64,000 bases of DNA from SAR202-VII-2 sp965263165 (GCA_965263165.1 OZ253584.1:2418001-2482000), one strand, 5' to 3'; positions 42,822 to 51,157 are shown, counted from the stretch's first letter. Numbers and translations are program-made. The notes: generated by a model from the letters alone, not told the origin.

Positions 42822-43646
42822 ATGGAAACCCAATCGACATTGGAGCGGTTCGCCGTCCTGGCCCAGGGCCGGGACGATGAAATCGACTTGGGCCTCGGAG
42901 CGCTGCTCATTGCCGCCTCCGAGTATCCGGACATGGACATTGAGCGGGAGGCGGCGCTGCTTGACGGCCTTGCTTCGGCAGTGGAGCGGAGGATAGCGGA
43001 CCGGTCTGACGCGCTGCGGACGCTGAACACCCTGAGCCGTTTTCTTTTCGACGACCTTGGCTTCCGGGGCAACGACGATGACTACTACGATCCCCGAAAC
43101 AGCTTCCTCAACGACGTGCTGAAGCGTCGCCTGGGCATACCTATCACGCTGGCGTTGTTGTACATGGAGGTGGGAAGACGGGTGGGGGCGCCGCTGCAGG
43201 GCATTGGGATGCCGGGACATTTCTTGGTGCGCCATCGGGACGAAACGGATGTCTACGTGGACGCGTTCTACGGCGGCATTCTGCTGTCGCAGGAGGAGTG
43301 CGCCGACCGCTTCCGCAAGAGGACGCGCATGACCTTCCGTAGCGAGGAGCACCTTGCGCCGCTTGGCGGCCGGGAGTTCCTCGGCAGGATGTTGAGGAAC
43401 CTCAAACACGTCTACCTGGAACGCGGCGACGGCCTGCGAGCCATCCGCACGGTGACGTGGCTCCACGCGTTGGACCCGGAGAGGACCGAGGAGCTGAGGG
43501 ACCGGGGCCTGCTGTACTATCGCCTGGGCCGCTACGAGGAAGCGCGGGACGATCTGAACGTCTACCTGGAGTCTGGACCCACCGGCAATAAAGCGGCGGC
43601 GGTGCGCCGGGTGCTGCGGGCCATCGAGAAAGGGGCGGCGAAATAG
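42822..43646 (+). CDS. SirB1/transglutaminase-like family protein (UPF0162)
   Basis: 274 residues. YYDPRNSFLNDVLKRRLGIP, ITLALLYMEVGRR and GMPGHFLVRH are the SirB1 signature, a transglutaminase-like fold that lacks a clear Cys at the nucleophile site here. The C-terminal 70 residues form TPR-like helices (RDRGLLYYRLGRYEEARDDL). Role unknown; some members affect stress responses. Confidence 0.8.
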   Translation: METQSTLERFAVLAQGRDDEIDLGLGALLIAASEYPDMDIEREAALLDGLASAVERRIADRSDALRTLNTLSRFLFDDLGFRGNDDDYYDPRNSFLNDVLKRRLGIPITLALLYMEVGRRVGAPLQGIGMPGHFLVRHRDETDVYVDAFYGGILLSQEECADRFRKRTRMTFRSEEHLAPLGGREFLGRMLRNLKHVYLERGDGLRAIRTVTWLHALDPERTEELRDRGLLYYRLGRYEEARDDLNVYLESGPTGNKAAAVRRVLRAIEKGAAK

Positions 43647-43688
43647 GGGGAGGGCTCGGTGGAGTTTTCGTAGAGGTTGTTGCGCGAC

Positions 43689-43730
43689 CCCCATCCCAAC
43701 TTCCCCCGGCTTCAAGGGCAGGGATGGGAT
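43689..43730. repeat. Dispersed palindromic repeat (P element)
   Basis: CCCCATCCCAACTTCCCCC with GGGCAGGGATGGGA around GGCTTCAA, between convergent genes. It has the same layout as the copy at 3498. Confidence 0.6.
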
Positions 43731-43761
43731 TCGGTAGCAACGTCTCTGGGAAGTGCCGCTA

Positions 43762-44535
43762 CTAGGGTCGGGCGCCCTCGAAGAAGCGCCGCACTGCGCC
43801 GTTGAGCAGGCCGGGCAGGGCAACCTGGAAGTAGCGGACGCCTTTCTCGTGGTAGGCCCGATAGCGGTCGGTCTGCGACGGCGGGATGGCGCCGACGCCC
43901 ATGGCCGGGAAGGGGTTGCCCAAGGCCGTGACGGTGGCCACGGCCTTGTCCACTAACTCCAGCACCTCATCGTGCCAGGTGTTGGCGCCGTGGCCGAGGG
44001 AGAGCGCGAGGTCGTTGGGGCCGATGTGGACGGCGTCAACGCCGGGAACCGAGGCGATGTCGCCGATGGCGGCCATGCCCCTGGGGTCCTCCACCATGCA
44101 GATGACCAGGGTTTCCCGGTTGGCCGCAGCGTAGGCGTCCTTCTCGCCGCGGTAGGTGATGGTCCAGCGGGCCGGGGCAAAACCCCGATTGCCTTCGGGG
44201 GGGAACTTAGCAGCCCTGACGACCGCTTCAGCCTCCTCGGAGCTGGACACCTTCGGCACGACAATGCCGTGAGCCCCTCTATCCAGGAAGATGCCGATGA
44301 CCTCGGGCCTGTTAACGGGAACCCTCACGAGAGGAGTGATGCCGGTCAGCTCAGCGGCTCTCACAAGGTCCTCGATTTCGCTGGGGTCAAGCGGGCCGCC
44401 CTCCGAGTCCAGCATGACGAAATCCATGCCCGCCACCGCCAGCAACTCCACCAACGAAGGGGCGTTGATGGTCACGGGGACGCCGTAGACCGCCTCCCCC
44501 TTTGCAAGCTTTTCCCTGGTTAAGTTCTGGCCCAA
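43762..44535 (-). CDS. HpcH/HpaI aldolase family protein
   Basis: 257 residues. The TIM-barrel aldolase blocks FVMLDSEGGPLD, RGAHGIVVPKV, ICMVEDPRGM and HIGPNDLALSLG are clear, with the metal ligands Glu and Asp in the last two. Members cleave 4-hydroxy-2-oxo acids to pyruvate and an aldehyde, and some act as citramalyl or malyl lyases. It lies 60 bp downstream of the LLM gene on the same strand, so the two may act in one degradation path. Confidence 0.88.
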   Translation of the reverse strand: MGQNLTREKLAKGEAVYGVPVTINAPSLVELLAVAGMDFVMLDSEGGPLDPSEIEDLVRAAELTGITPLVRVPVNRPEVIGIFLDRGAHGIVVPKVSSSEEAEAVVRAAKFPPEGNRGFAPARWTITYRGEKDAYAAANRETLVICMVEDPRGMAAIGDIASVPGVDAVHIGPNDLALSLGHGANTWHDEVLELVDKAVATVTALGNPFPAMGVGAIPPSQTDRYRAYHEKGVRYFQVALPGLLNGAVRRFFEGARP

Positions 44536-44594
44536 GACGGCCTCCTGGCTGAGCGTGGTTGATGTATCGGAAAGGGGCGGCCGGAACGGCAGTC

Positions 44595-45506
44595 CTACTG
44601 GAATCTCGGCGCGACGTTGGCCATCAGGCGCTCCATGGTCTTGAGCATGGTGTCCGGTGTTTCGTTGGTGACCTCAGGGGTGCCGTAGAACATGTCCAAC
44701 ACGGCTGCGGTGACGCCGGCCTCCTGGAACGCCTCCAGCGAGCGTATCACGTCGTCCTCGGCGCCAATGAGAGGCTCGGTTGTGTCCGGGGCCGCCGGGG
44801 CGTCGGTGAAGAGCAGGCAGTGGCGCAGGGCGATGGGGATCGCCGATGCATCCCGGCCAAGGGGCTCGCATAGGCGGGCCAGCTTTTCCCTGCCTTCCTT
44901 GATCATCGACGTCGTGGGACGGGTAGGGTGCCAGACGTCGCCGTGCTCCGCCACGCGGCGGAGAGCCCGTCCAGTGCTGCCGCCGATCCAAATGGGCGGG
45001 TGGGGTTTCTGCACCGGCTTTGGCTCCAGAACGACATCGGAGACCTGCCAGAAGCGGCCCTGGAAATCGGCGGGGCCGTCGCCCCAGATCTGTTTGATGA
45101 GGGCCAGAGCCTCGTTGGTCACGTCGCCCCGATTGGCGTAATCGGCGCCGGTGACCGCAAACTCGCCCTCGAAGCCGCCGACGCCGGCCCCGAACAGGAC
45201 GCGCCCGCCGGACAGGACGTCCACGGTGGCTACAGCCTTGGCCGTCAGCACGGGACTGCGGAGAGGCATGACGAGAACGCTGCTGCCCAGGAGGATGCGC
45301 TTGGTGACGGCGGCTGCGAAACCAAGAACGGTGGTGGCCTCGTACCACACGGCGCCGCGGCGCTCGATGTGCTCGGTTGGGATCGCGAGGTGCTCGCTGA
45401 CCCAGACGGAGTCGAAGCCCATGGCCTCGGCTTCTTGGGCGACCCTGATGATGCCGTCGGGAGAGGCTGCCTGGCGGAAGTGGGGCAGCATGATGCCGAA
45501 GTGCAT
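44595..45506 (-). CDS. LLM-class flavin-dependent monooxygenase
   Basis: 303 residues from the ATG at 45506 (AAGGAG at 5 nt). MHFGIMLPHF, EAEAMGFDSVWVSEH, GGRVLFGAGVGGFEGEF and KPHPPIWIGGST are typical of the luciferase-like, probably F420-dependent, group. Substrate unknown. Expansion of this family is known in SAR202-type genomes; three members occur in this window. Confidence 0.9.
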   Translation of the reverse strand: MHFGIMLPHFRQAASPDGIIRVAQEAEAMGFDSVWVSEHLAIPTEHIERRGAVWYEATTVLGFAAAVTKRILLGSSVLVMPLRSPVLTAKAVATVDVLSGGRVLFGAGVGGFEGEFAVTGADYANRGDVTNEALALIKQIWGDGPADFQGRFWQVSDVVLEPKPVQKPHPPIWIGGSTGRALRRVAEHGDVWHPTRPTTSMIKEGREKLARLCEPLGRDASAIPIALRHCLLFTDAPAAPDTTEPLIGAEDDVIRSLEAFQEAGVTAAVLDMFYGTPEVTNETPDTMLKTMERLMANVAPRFQ

Positions 45507-45670
45507 GACCGCTCCTTTGCTTGCCGGTTGTGCCGCCCATGATAGCGCGGATTCGGGCGGGCTGCACGACGTTGGATGGAGGCGCCTGCCTCGTTTCGTC
45601 CATTCCGGCATCAGGGAGGCGTTGTGGGAGCGCCGGTGTGCGAGGACGGCGGGGAGCCGCCGCCGTTGCC

Positions 45671-45700
45671 TTGACACCCCCGAGAATGGGCCGCAACAAT
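45671..45700 (+). promoter_or_regulatory. Sigma70-type promoter for the rhodanese gene
   Basis: TTGACA (45671-45676), 18 bp, AACAAT (45695-45700), 28 bp before the ATG. Confidence 0.55.
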
Positions 45701-45727
45701 GGGCGCACTTTGACGAGGGAGGCGGCT

Positions 45728-46588
45728 ATGGCGGACTATGCCCGGCCCGAGCTTCTCGCTGAGACCGGCTGGCTGGCGGAGCATCTGGATGACGCCAATC
45801 TGGTGGTCGTGGACTGCCAGGAGCATAGGTTGTACCTGCGGGGCCATATTCCGGGGGCCGTCAGTTCGCCCAGCTACAGCGACCGGCTGAAGGACCCGGA
45901 CAATCCGGCGTTCGTAATGACGCCTGGGCAGTTTGCCGCACTGATGGCGGAACTGGGCGTCGGCGACGACGACCTGGTCATCGCTTACGACGACAACCGG
46001 AGCCTGTTCGCCTCGCGGCTCTGGTGGGTGCTGAACTACTATGGCCACCACCGGGTCAAGGTGCTCAACGGGGGTTGGAACAAGTGGGTCATGGGGGGTC
46101 ACCCCGTCAGCATAGCGAAGTCGAAGCGGCAGGCGAGCCCTTTTACGCCCCGTCCCCAGGATGGTTGGGTCATTGCCGCCGACGAGGTACGCGCAGGCCT
46201 CGGAGATTCCAGCTTCGTGGCCTTGGACACCCGCAGCGATGGCGAGTACAACGGGGCGAATCTGCGCACGAACCGTTTCGGCGGGCACATGGCGGGGGCG
46301 GTGCACCTGGAATGGCTGAACAACATGGTGGACGACGACACCCACGTCTTCAAGTCCGCCGATGACCTGCGAGCGATGTACCGCGGCGCCGGGGTTACGG
46401 AGGACAAGCGGCTCATAGCCCCCTACTGACAGGGCGCGGTGCGTTCGTCGAACGCAATGCTGGCCCTGATGCTGTTGGGGTACGACAACGTGCGCAACTA
46501 TGATGGCTCCTGGGGGGAGTGGGGCAGCGACGAGCGCTTCCCGATCGAGGGCCGGACGGAACGCTCCGCTGGGCAACAGACAGGGTAG
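45728..46588 (+). CDS. Two-domain rhodanese (thiosulfate sulfurtransferase-like), candidate selenoprotein with UGA as codon 234
   Basis: 286 residues if TGA at 46427-46429 is read as selenocysteine. The ATG has GGGAGG upstream. The N-terminal rhodanese domain (about 8-130, RGHIPGAV, AYDDNRSLFASRLWW) has Asp where Cys would be and is inactive. The C-terminal domain (about 150-275) runs ALDTRSDGEYNG, GGHMAGAVHL, then LIAPY-U-QGAVRSSNAML, LLGYDNVRNYDGSWGEWG and a stop at 46588. The TGA is exactly the catalytic cysteine of the Y-C-x-x-G-x-R-S/A loop. Frame and similarity continue without a break for 52 codons. The alternative is a point nonsense mutation, but it would have to hit the one codon where Sec is expected. 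A VLRF1-like gene follows 9 bp later. Confidence 0.85.
46440..46456 (+). promoter_or_regulatory. Candidate bacterial SECIS hairpin in the rhodanese gene
   Basis: TGCGTTC, loop GTC, GAACGCA: a 7-bp perfect stem whose loop begins with G, 17 nt after the UGA. This is within the spacing described for bacterial SECIS elements bound by SelB. Confidence 0.6.
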
Positions 46589-46597
46589 GGCCCGCGC

Positions 46598-47362
46598 TTG
46601 ATTCCCAAGTTCAGGCTGGCGCCCCGCCAGGCCATGCTCCGCATGGCTCAGCAATGGCGCGACCCGGAGGGAGAGGGAAACACGTTCGTGCTCCTGCCAG
46701 GGAACGCGGCGCCGATCGCCGCGTCGCTGCCGAAGCCGGTCCAGGCTGCGGTGGAGAAGTCCACAACGGGCGCTGTGCTCTTCGTGGGCCGCCCCGATAT
46801 CCATGTTGTTCTGCCGCCCTTTGCTCCAACCGAGGCTGCGGTGCTGTCCGGTTGGGACGCGGCGCCCCTGATGTCGCTGCTCGCGGCGTCACGCACCGTG
46901 GGGGTGTTGCTGTTGAGAAGAGGCGGGTACGGGGTGGGCGTGTTCGAGGACGAGTCCCTGGCCGTTTCCAAGGTGGGGCGTCGCTATGTGCAGGGACGCA
47001 CGAAAAAGGGGGGCAGCTCCTCCGGCCGGTTCGCACGTCGCAGGGGGGAGCAGGCGAACGCTCTGATGGAGAAGACCTGTGACGTGTTGCGGCAGCGGCT
47101 AGAGTCCTATGGGAAGGCGATTGACCACTTCCTGCTGGGCGGCGACCGGCTGTTGCTGCAAGCCTTTCGGGAGCGGTGCCCCTATTTCAAGCGTTACGAG
47201 GGGGTTGTGGCGGAGCGGCGCCTCGAGGTTCCGGACCCGTCCCAAAGCGTGTTGGAATCATTGCCGCGAGTCATCTATAGCTGCCGCGTGGCCAGCCTGC
47301 ATGCCCAGGAAGAAGCTATGCCAAACGTAAAACACGGGCTAGTTGGGCATTCGGAGGGATAG
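46598..47362 (+). CDS. VLRF1-like (Vms1/Ankzf1 family) putative peptidyl-tRNA release factor
   Basis: 254 residues from TTG. GGYGVGVFEDESLAVSKVGRRYVQGR and the following GGSSSGRFARRRGEQA align with the actinobacterial VLRF1 (acVLRF1) eRF1-like domain. In those proteins the loop is GG-W-S-Q-Q-RFARRR and the Gln is thought to act like the GGQ of eRF1. Here both Gln positions are Ser/Gly, so catalysis by that route is doubtful. Family role: release of nascent chains from stalled 50S subunits. It follows the rhodanese gene closely and ends where the IS110 region starts. Confidence 0.75.
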   Translation: MIPKFRLAPRQAMLRMAQQWRDPEGEGNTFVLLPGNAAPIAASLPKPVQAAVEKSTTGAVLFVGRPDIHVVLPPFAPTEAAVLSGWDAAPLMSLLAASRTVGVLLLRRGGYGVGVFEDESLAVSKVGRRYVQGRTKKGGSSSGRFARRRGEQANALMEKTCDVLRQRLESYGKAIDHFLLGGDRLLLQAFRERCPYFKRYEGVVAERRLEVPDPSQSVLESLPRVIYSCRVASLHAQEEAMPNVKHGLVGHSEG

Positions 47363-47466
47363 CGGCACCGTGATGTGGGGGGCCGAAGAGGTTGCTGGCG
47401 CTTCCCGTCCTCGTCTTCCCCGGGCGCCCTGCTCGGGAAGAACTCCCATCCTTGTATCTTTGGGTA

Positions 47467-47610
47467 TCTTTGGCAGAGACGGCGGGGCAGACCGTTTCAT
47501 CCTGGGTTGAACAAGACCGTAGGTTAGCGTGGTCGCCCCGCCGTCTCCCATCATAGAGCCCGAACAGTTGCCTGGGCCACCGAGCCCGTATCAGCAAGGA
47601 CGGGCCAAAG
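47467..47610 (+). ncRNA. IS110 bridge RNA
   Basis: First loop: outer stem GAGACGGCGGGGC (47476-47488) with GCCCCGCCGTCTC (47535-47547), extended by GACC/GGTC. Its internal loop holds CATCCT (47498-47503), a small hairpin, then AGGTTAG (47521-47527). These equal the top strand of the left target (CATC-CT) and the complement of the right target (CT-AACCT). Second loop: stem GCCCG (47558-47562) with CGGGC (47601-47605), inner hairpin GGGC/GCCC. It holds ACAGTTGC (47564-47571), identical to the IS right end ACAGTTG-C, and CAAG (47595-47598), complementary to CT-TG of the left end. The order and topology match the bridge RNA of IS621. Exact RNA ends are estimates. Confidence 0.85.
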
Positions 47611-47618
47611 GAGGACTG

Positions 47619-48563
47619 ATGGCGAGTGAGGCTCCGGTGTTCGTAGGCATTGATGTGTCGAAGGCATGGGTGGATGTGGCGGTGCGCCCGACGGGGGAGG
47701 CGTGGCGGGTGGACCAGGACCAGGAGGGGGGAGAGGCGCTGGTGCTCCGGCTCCAAGCCATGAGCCCCCAGTGCATCGTCATGGAAGCCACCGGGGGCTA
47801 TGAGGCGCCCATCGTTGCCGCACTCGGGGCGGCCGGCCTCCCTGTCGCCGTCGTCAACCCCCGCCAGGTCCGTGACTTCGCCCGCTCCCAAGGGAAGCTC
47901 GCCAAGACTGACCGCCTGGACGCCGCGGTTATCGCCCACTTCGGGCAGGCCAGCGGGGTCACCGGGCAGGCTCTGCGCTCCCCGGAAGCCCGTGCACTTG
48001 AGGGACTCGTCGCCCGGCGGCGGCAAATCATCCAGATGCGGACCGCGGAGCAGCAGCGGCGCCAACGCGCCTTGCCCGTGGTCCGAGAGGGGATCGAGGA
48101 AGTGATCGCCCTCCTCAACCGCCAGGTGAAGGAGATCGACGATGAGCTCGGGCGACGCCTGCGGGAGAGTCCGCTGTGGCGCGAGCGGGAGGACCTGCTG
48201 CGCAGTGTGCCTGGGATCGGGCCTGCGACCGTGTTCAGCCTGCTGGCCGAACTGCCGGAACTGGGGTCGCTCGACCGCCGAGAGGCCGCTGCGGTGGTGG
48301 GGGTCGCGCCGCTCAACCGGGACAGTGGCAAGCACCGGGGCTCGCGCCGATGCTGGGGCGGGCGGGGGCACGTGCGCGCCGCCCTGTACATGGCCGCCCT
48401 GGTGGGCGTGCGCTACAACCCCACGCTGAAGGAGTTCTACGAGCGGCTTCTGCGGGCGGGCAAGCCGAAGAAGGTGGCGCTCACGGCCTGCATGCGCAAG
48501 CTGCTGACCATCCTCAACGCCATGCTCAAACATCACACCGCCTGGAACCCGCAAACCGCTTGA
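47619..48563 (+). CDS. IS110-family transposase (DEDD recombinase)
   Basis: 314 residues, ATG preceded by AAAGGAGG. The RuvC-like N-terminal domain has FVGIDVSKAWVDVAV, VMEATGGYE and KTDRLDAAVIAHF with the DEDD acids. The C-terminal transposase_20 domain has VPGIGPATVFSLLAELPELG, VVGVAPLNRDSGKHRG with the likely nucleophile Ser, and GGRGHVRAALYMAAL. Full length and intact, so the element may be active. The -35 of the junction promoter overlaps its stop codon. Confidence 0.95.
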   Translation: MASEAPVFVGIDVSKAWVDVAVRPTGEAWRVDQDQEGGEALVLRLQAMSPQCIVMEATGGYEAPIVAALGAAGLPVAVVNPRQVRDFARSQGKLAKTDRLDAAVIAHFGQASGVTGQALRSPEARALEGLVARRRQIIQMRTAEQQRRQRALPVVREGIEEVIALLNRQVKEIDDELGRRLRESPLWREREDLLRSVPGIGPATVFSLLAELPELGSLDRREAAAVVGVAPLNRDSGKHRGSRRCWGGRGHVRAALYMAALVGVRYNPTLKEFYERLLRAGKPKKVALTACMRKLLTILNAMLKHHTAWNPQTA

Positions 48564-48651
48564 CTTTCAAGACAGTTGCTAACCTTCTCTCAACTACGGG
48601 GAAGGTTAGGGGCGGCGTGCATTCTCCCATGTGCGCCGGCGGAGGCCTAGC

Positions 48652-49614
48652 CTAAGCGGTTTCGGCCCCGGCGATGGCCTCACGGGCCTGGCGGCGCTCT
48701 TCCCGCTCCTGCACGCGGCGCTCCGCCTGCTGCCACATTCGGCAGAAGGCGCATACCTCGCCCGTGGTGGGCTGGCCGCAGATGGCGCAATCCCGGAGCT
48801 CATGGTCGTCGGCGCCCACCTCAAGGCGGGGCTTGGCGTGTTCGAGGAATTGGAGCACGAAGCTGTGCTTGGCCCCGGGAGACTCCCACTCAATGCGGTT
48901 GAGGGCGTCCTTGTAGACGAGGGACTTGGCGCCGAGGGCATTGGGGCACTCGTCTTCAACGTAGTCGATGCCGTGGAGGAGGGCATAGGCGGCGGTTTCC
49001 CGCTCCGTGAGGGTGAAGAGCGGCTTGACCTTTTTCACCAGCTTCTCCGTGGTGGCCTGGAGCGCCGGCGACTGCCGAGCCAGGTAACCCATCTGCCAGT
49101 GGAGGACGTTGCCCATGAGCGTGGCGGCTTCATCGTCGAGGTTGTGGCCGGTGGCCACGACGTCGAAGCCCCTTTCGTAGGCTTCTTTGTTCATGATGTA
49201 ACGCTTGCTGAGGCCACAGCCGGAGCAGGCCACCCTTTTCAGCGCCCTAGAAAGGTCCGGTACCCCCATCCCGTAGGTCTTTGATAGATCCACGGTGGCA
49301 AGTTCGAGGCCGTGGGCATTGGCAAACTGCGCCGTCTTCTCGTAGGAGGCCTCTGAGTATTCGCCTATGCCGAGGTGAATGTGCAGCCCCGACGTTTCGT
49401 AGCCCATGCGGTGGAGGACGCTCCATAGCGACAGGCTGTCCTTGCCTCCGGATACCGCCACCATGATGCGGTCGTCCTGGGCGAACATGCTGTTGCGGCG
49501 GACGGCCCGTTCCACCTGGTTCTCGAAGTACTCGACGAAATGGGGCTTGCAGAAGGCGGAGTGGTGCCTTCTGAGCTCGATGATGGCCTTGTCCGGGCAC
49601 TTCACGCAGCGCAA
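48652..49614 (-). CDS. ttuA: tRNA 2-thiolation enzyme, TtuA/Ncs6 type
   Basis: 320 residues. The PP-loop is VAVSGGKDSLSLW near residue 53. N-terminal (CVKCPDKA, FCKPHF) and C-terminal (CAICGQP, CAFCRM) zinc fingers flank the core, and CSGCGLSKRY plus the central Cys may hold a [4Fe-4S] cluster. TtuA makes 2-thiouridine at tRNA position 54 in Thermus. It starts at a TTG with GGAGG in the end of ttuB, so the two are coupled. TtcA/Ncs6 roles at other positions are the alternative. Confidence 0.88.
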   Translation of the reverse strand: MRCVKCPDKAIIELRRHHSAFCKPHFVEYFENQVERAVRRNSMFAQDDRIMVAVSGGKDSLSLWSVLHRMGYETSGLHIHLGIGEYSEASYEKTAQFANAHGLELATVDLSKTYGMGVPDLSRALKRVACSGCGLSKRYIMNKEAYERGFDVVATGHNLDDEAATLMGNVLHWQMGYLARQSPALQATTEKLVKKVKPLFTLTERETAAYALLHGIDYVEDECPNALGAKSLVYKDALNRIEWESPGAKHSFVLQFLEHAKPRLEVGADDHELRDCAICGQPTTGEVCAFCRMWQQAERRVQEREERRQAREAIAGAETA

Positions 49615-49615
49615 G

Positions 49616-49819
49616 CTAGCCTCCAGAGATGGCGGAAAGGACTTCGATGGTGTCGTCAGCTCTCAGGTGCTCGTCCCGGGTGAGCAATTCGCCCGCCCGG
49701 ACTACGAGGACCGACTCCGGGTTCAGGTCGAGATGGCGCAGCGCGTCCTGCACGCGCCAGCCCTTGCCGTCCAGTTCGATCTCGCGCCTCTTGGGGTTGC
49801 GGATGATGACTTTCACCAC
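49616..49819 (-). CDS. ttuB: Ubiquitin-like sulfur carrier, TtuB/ThiS type
   Basis: 67 residues from GTG (a second GTG follows at once). A beta-grasp protein ending in SAISGG, the C-terminal Gly-Gly that is thiocarboxylated. KVIIRNPKRREIEL and SVLVVRAGELLTRDEHL are typical. It is the sulfur donor for TtuA. The E1-like TtuC is not in the window. In Thermus a rhodanese (TtuD) feeds sulfur to this route, and the Sec-rhodanese gene lies 3 kb away. Confidence 0.88.
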   Translation of the reverse strand: MVKVIIRNPKRREIELDGKGWRVQDALRHLDLNPESVLVVRAGELLTRDEHLRADDTIEVLSAISGG

Positions 49820-49910
49820 GTTCTGATGCTCCGTTCGATGGTTTGCCTTCGGCGATGGCTTTTCCGTCCCCAGGCGGCGCCGGGCGCGTGGCCTTGAAAG
49901 AGCGCCACGC

Positions 49911-50231
49911 TCACCTCCCGGCGTGCTGGGCTTCACATTCAGGGCAACGGCACACAGCGCGCAGCAGGTCGAAGGGGTAGATGCCGCTGTCGTGGAAGTC
50001 GCTCCAGAGGAAGCGAAGGGCGTACCGGCCCACCTCCATCCAGTCCACGGCTTCCACGTCCTCTTGGACGTTGTTGAAGCCAACGATGCGCTCGCCGGTG
50101 AACTCGTTGACACAGGCGGCGCACCGGCACTCGGCGCGGAGGTTGCGGTGGGGGTAGTAGCCCTTGTGGCCGTCGTCCCAACGGAGATGGATGCCGTCCT
50201 CGGCGATGACGACCTCTTTGGCGGTGTTCAT
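49911..50231 (-). CDS. DUF971 (GBBH-like N-terminal domain) protein
   Basis: 106 residues. GIHLRWDDGHKGYYPHRNLR and the pair CRCAAC and CRCPEC form the DUF971 zinc-binding domain. The domain often occurs with Fe-S assembly proteins and in front of gamma-butyrobetaine hydroxylase. It is probably co-transcribed with ttuB-ttuA, 90 bp upstream. Function unknown. Confidence 0.8.
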   Translation of the reverse strand: MNTAKEVVIAEDGIHLRWDDGHKGYYPHRNLRAECRCAACVNEFTGERIVGFNNVQEDVEAVDWMEVGRYALRFLWSDFHDSGIYPFDLLRAVCRCPECEAQHAGR

Positions 50232-50383
50232 GGCGCTCCGTATCGCGGCGATGCCTTGACTGATTATCAGCAGTACGCAGAGAGGGTGTCAAACGACGGC
50301 GGCGGGAAATCGTCTTCGCGGCGCGAGTGACCCGCCTCCGGCAAGGTGCTACAGTTGAGGTACGCTTATCGAGAGGAGAGGCC

Positions 50384-51157
50384 ATGGACACCAAGGCCGT
50401 TGACCAGATGCTGTCCGAATATGTCCGCGTGGACACCTATCCCGTGGCCATCAAGCTGTGCAGGGACGAGTCGGAAATTCCGGACCGGGCGCGGCGGCCT
50501 TTGAGGGATCTGGGGGACCGTATTACGGTCTGCCAGGCGTACGGCATGGCGCGCCGCTATGGCTGGGTGCTGGCGGTGGGAAAGGAGGACCAGATATGCC
50601 CCTACGGGATGCTGATGCTGGGCCACCTGCCCCGCAAGAAGCAATTCGACGACGGGTCGGTGTTCGAGAGTCTGGACCCGGAGAATCGGGAGATGTGGTC
50701 GAAGTCGGCGCACGAGGTGGCCTACCTGGAGCACGGCAAGTTTCCCTATCTGGTGGTGGCGCCGCTGCACCGGGCCGACTTCGAGCCTGACGTTCTCTGC
50801 GTCTACGGCAACTCGGCGATGGTGATGAGGCTGGTGCAGGGGGCCGTTTGGAGAGGGGGGATGCCTGTGAGGTCAGCTTCCGTTGGAACCAGGGACTGCG
50901 CCGACATCATCGCCCAGGCTTACAACACCGGTGAGCCATGGTACGTGCTGCCGTGCAACGGCGACCGCATCTTTGGGATGGCCCAGGACCACGAGATGGC
51001 TTTCACGACGCCGTGGTCCCACGTGGAGCGCATTCTGGATGGGGTGGCGGCGAGTCACAAGAGCGGCCTGCAACGCTTCCCCACAACGACCTTCCTCAGG
51101 TTCCAGCCGGAGATGCCGGCTTCCTACAACGCGCTGCGCGAGTTTCTGGAGGAGTAG
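50384..51157 (+). CDS. DUF169 family protein
   Basis: 257 residues from ATG with GAGAGGAGAGG upstream. PVAIKLCRDESEIPD, RITVCQAYGMARRYGW and KEDQICPYGMLMLG with conserved Cys are the DUF169 pattern. Some members are linked with one-carbon or metal metabolism, but no reaction is established. Stand-alone gene, divergent from DUF971. Confidence 0.8.
   Translation: MDTKAVDQMLSEYVRVDTYPVAIKLCRDESEIPDRARRPLRDLGDRITVCQAYGMARRYGWVLAVGKEDQICPYGMLMLGHLPRKKQFDDGSVFESLDPENREMWSKSAHEVAYLEHGKFPYLVVAPLHRADFEPDVLCVYGNSAMVMRLVQGAVWRGGMPVRSASVGTRDCADIIAQAYNTGEPWYVLPCNGDRIFGMAQDHEMAFTTPWSHVERILDGVAASHKSGLQRFPTTTFLRFQPEMPASYNALREFLEE

Larger units (their letters stand above)
47453..48578 (+). mobile_element. 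IS110-family insertion sequence
   Basis: About 1.13 kb between two CT core dinucleotides (47451-47452 and 48579-48580), without inverted repeats, as usual for IS110. It holds a ~165-nt noncoding leader with a bridge RNA and one transposase gene. In a circular form, the right end gives TTGACT (48560-48565) and the left end TATCTT (47455-47460) with exactly 17 bp between them across the CT core. This is the promoter arrangement described for the IS110 circle. Confidence 0.88.
47444..48610. repeat. Dispersed palindromic repeat (P element) split by IS110
   Basis: Left flank CTCCCATC-CT (to 47452) and right flank CT-AACCTTCTCTC...GGGGAAGGTTAGGGG (48579 onward) rebuild one P element when the IS and one CT core are removed. 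CATCCTAACCT at the junction is the same string found intact at 35708-35718. Confidence 0.75.
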
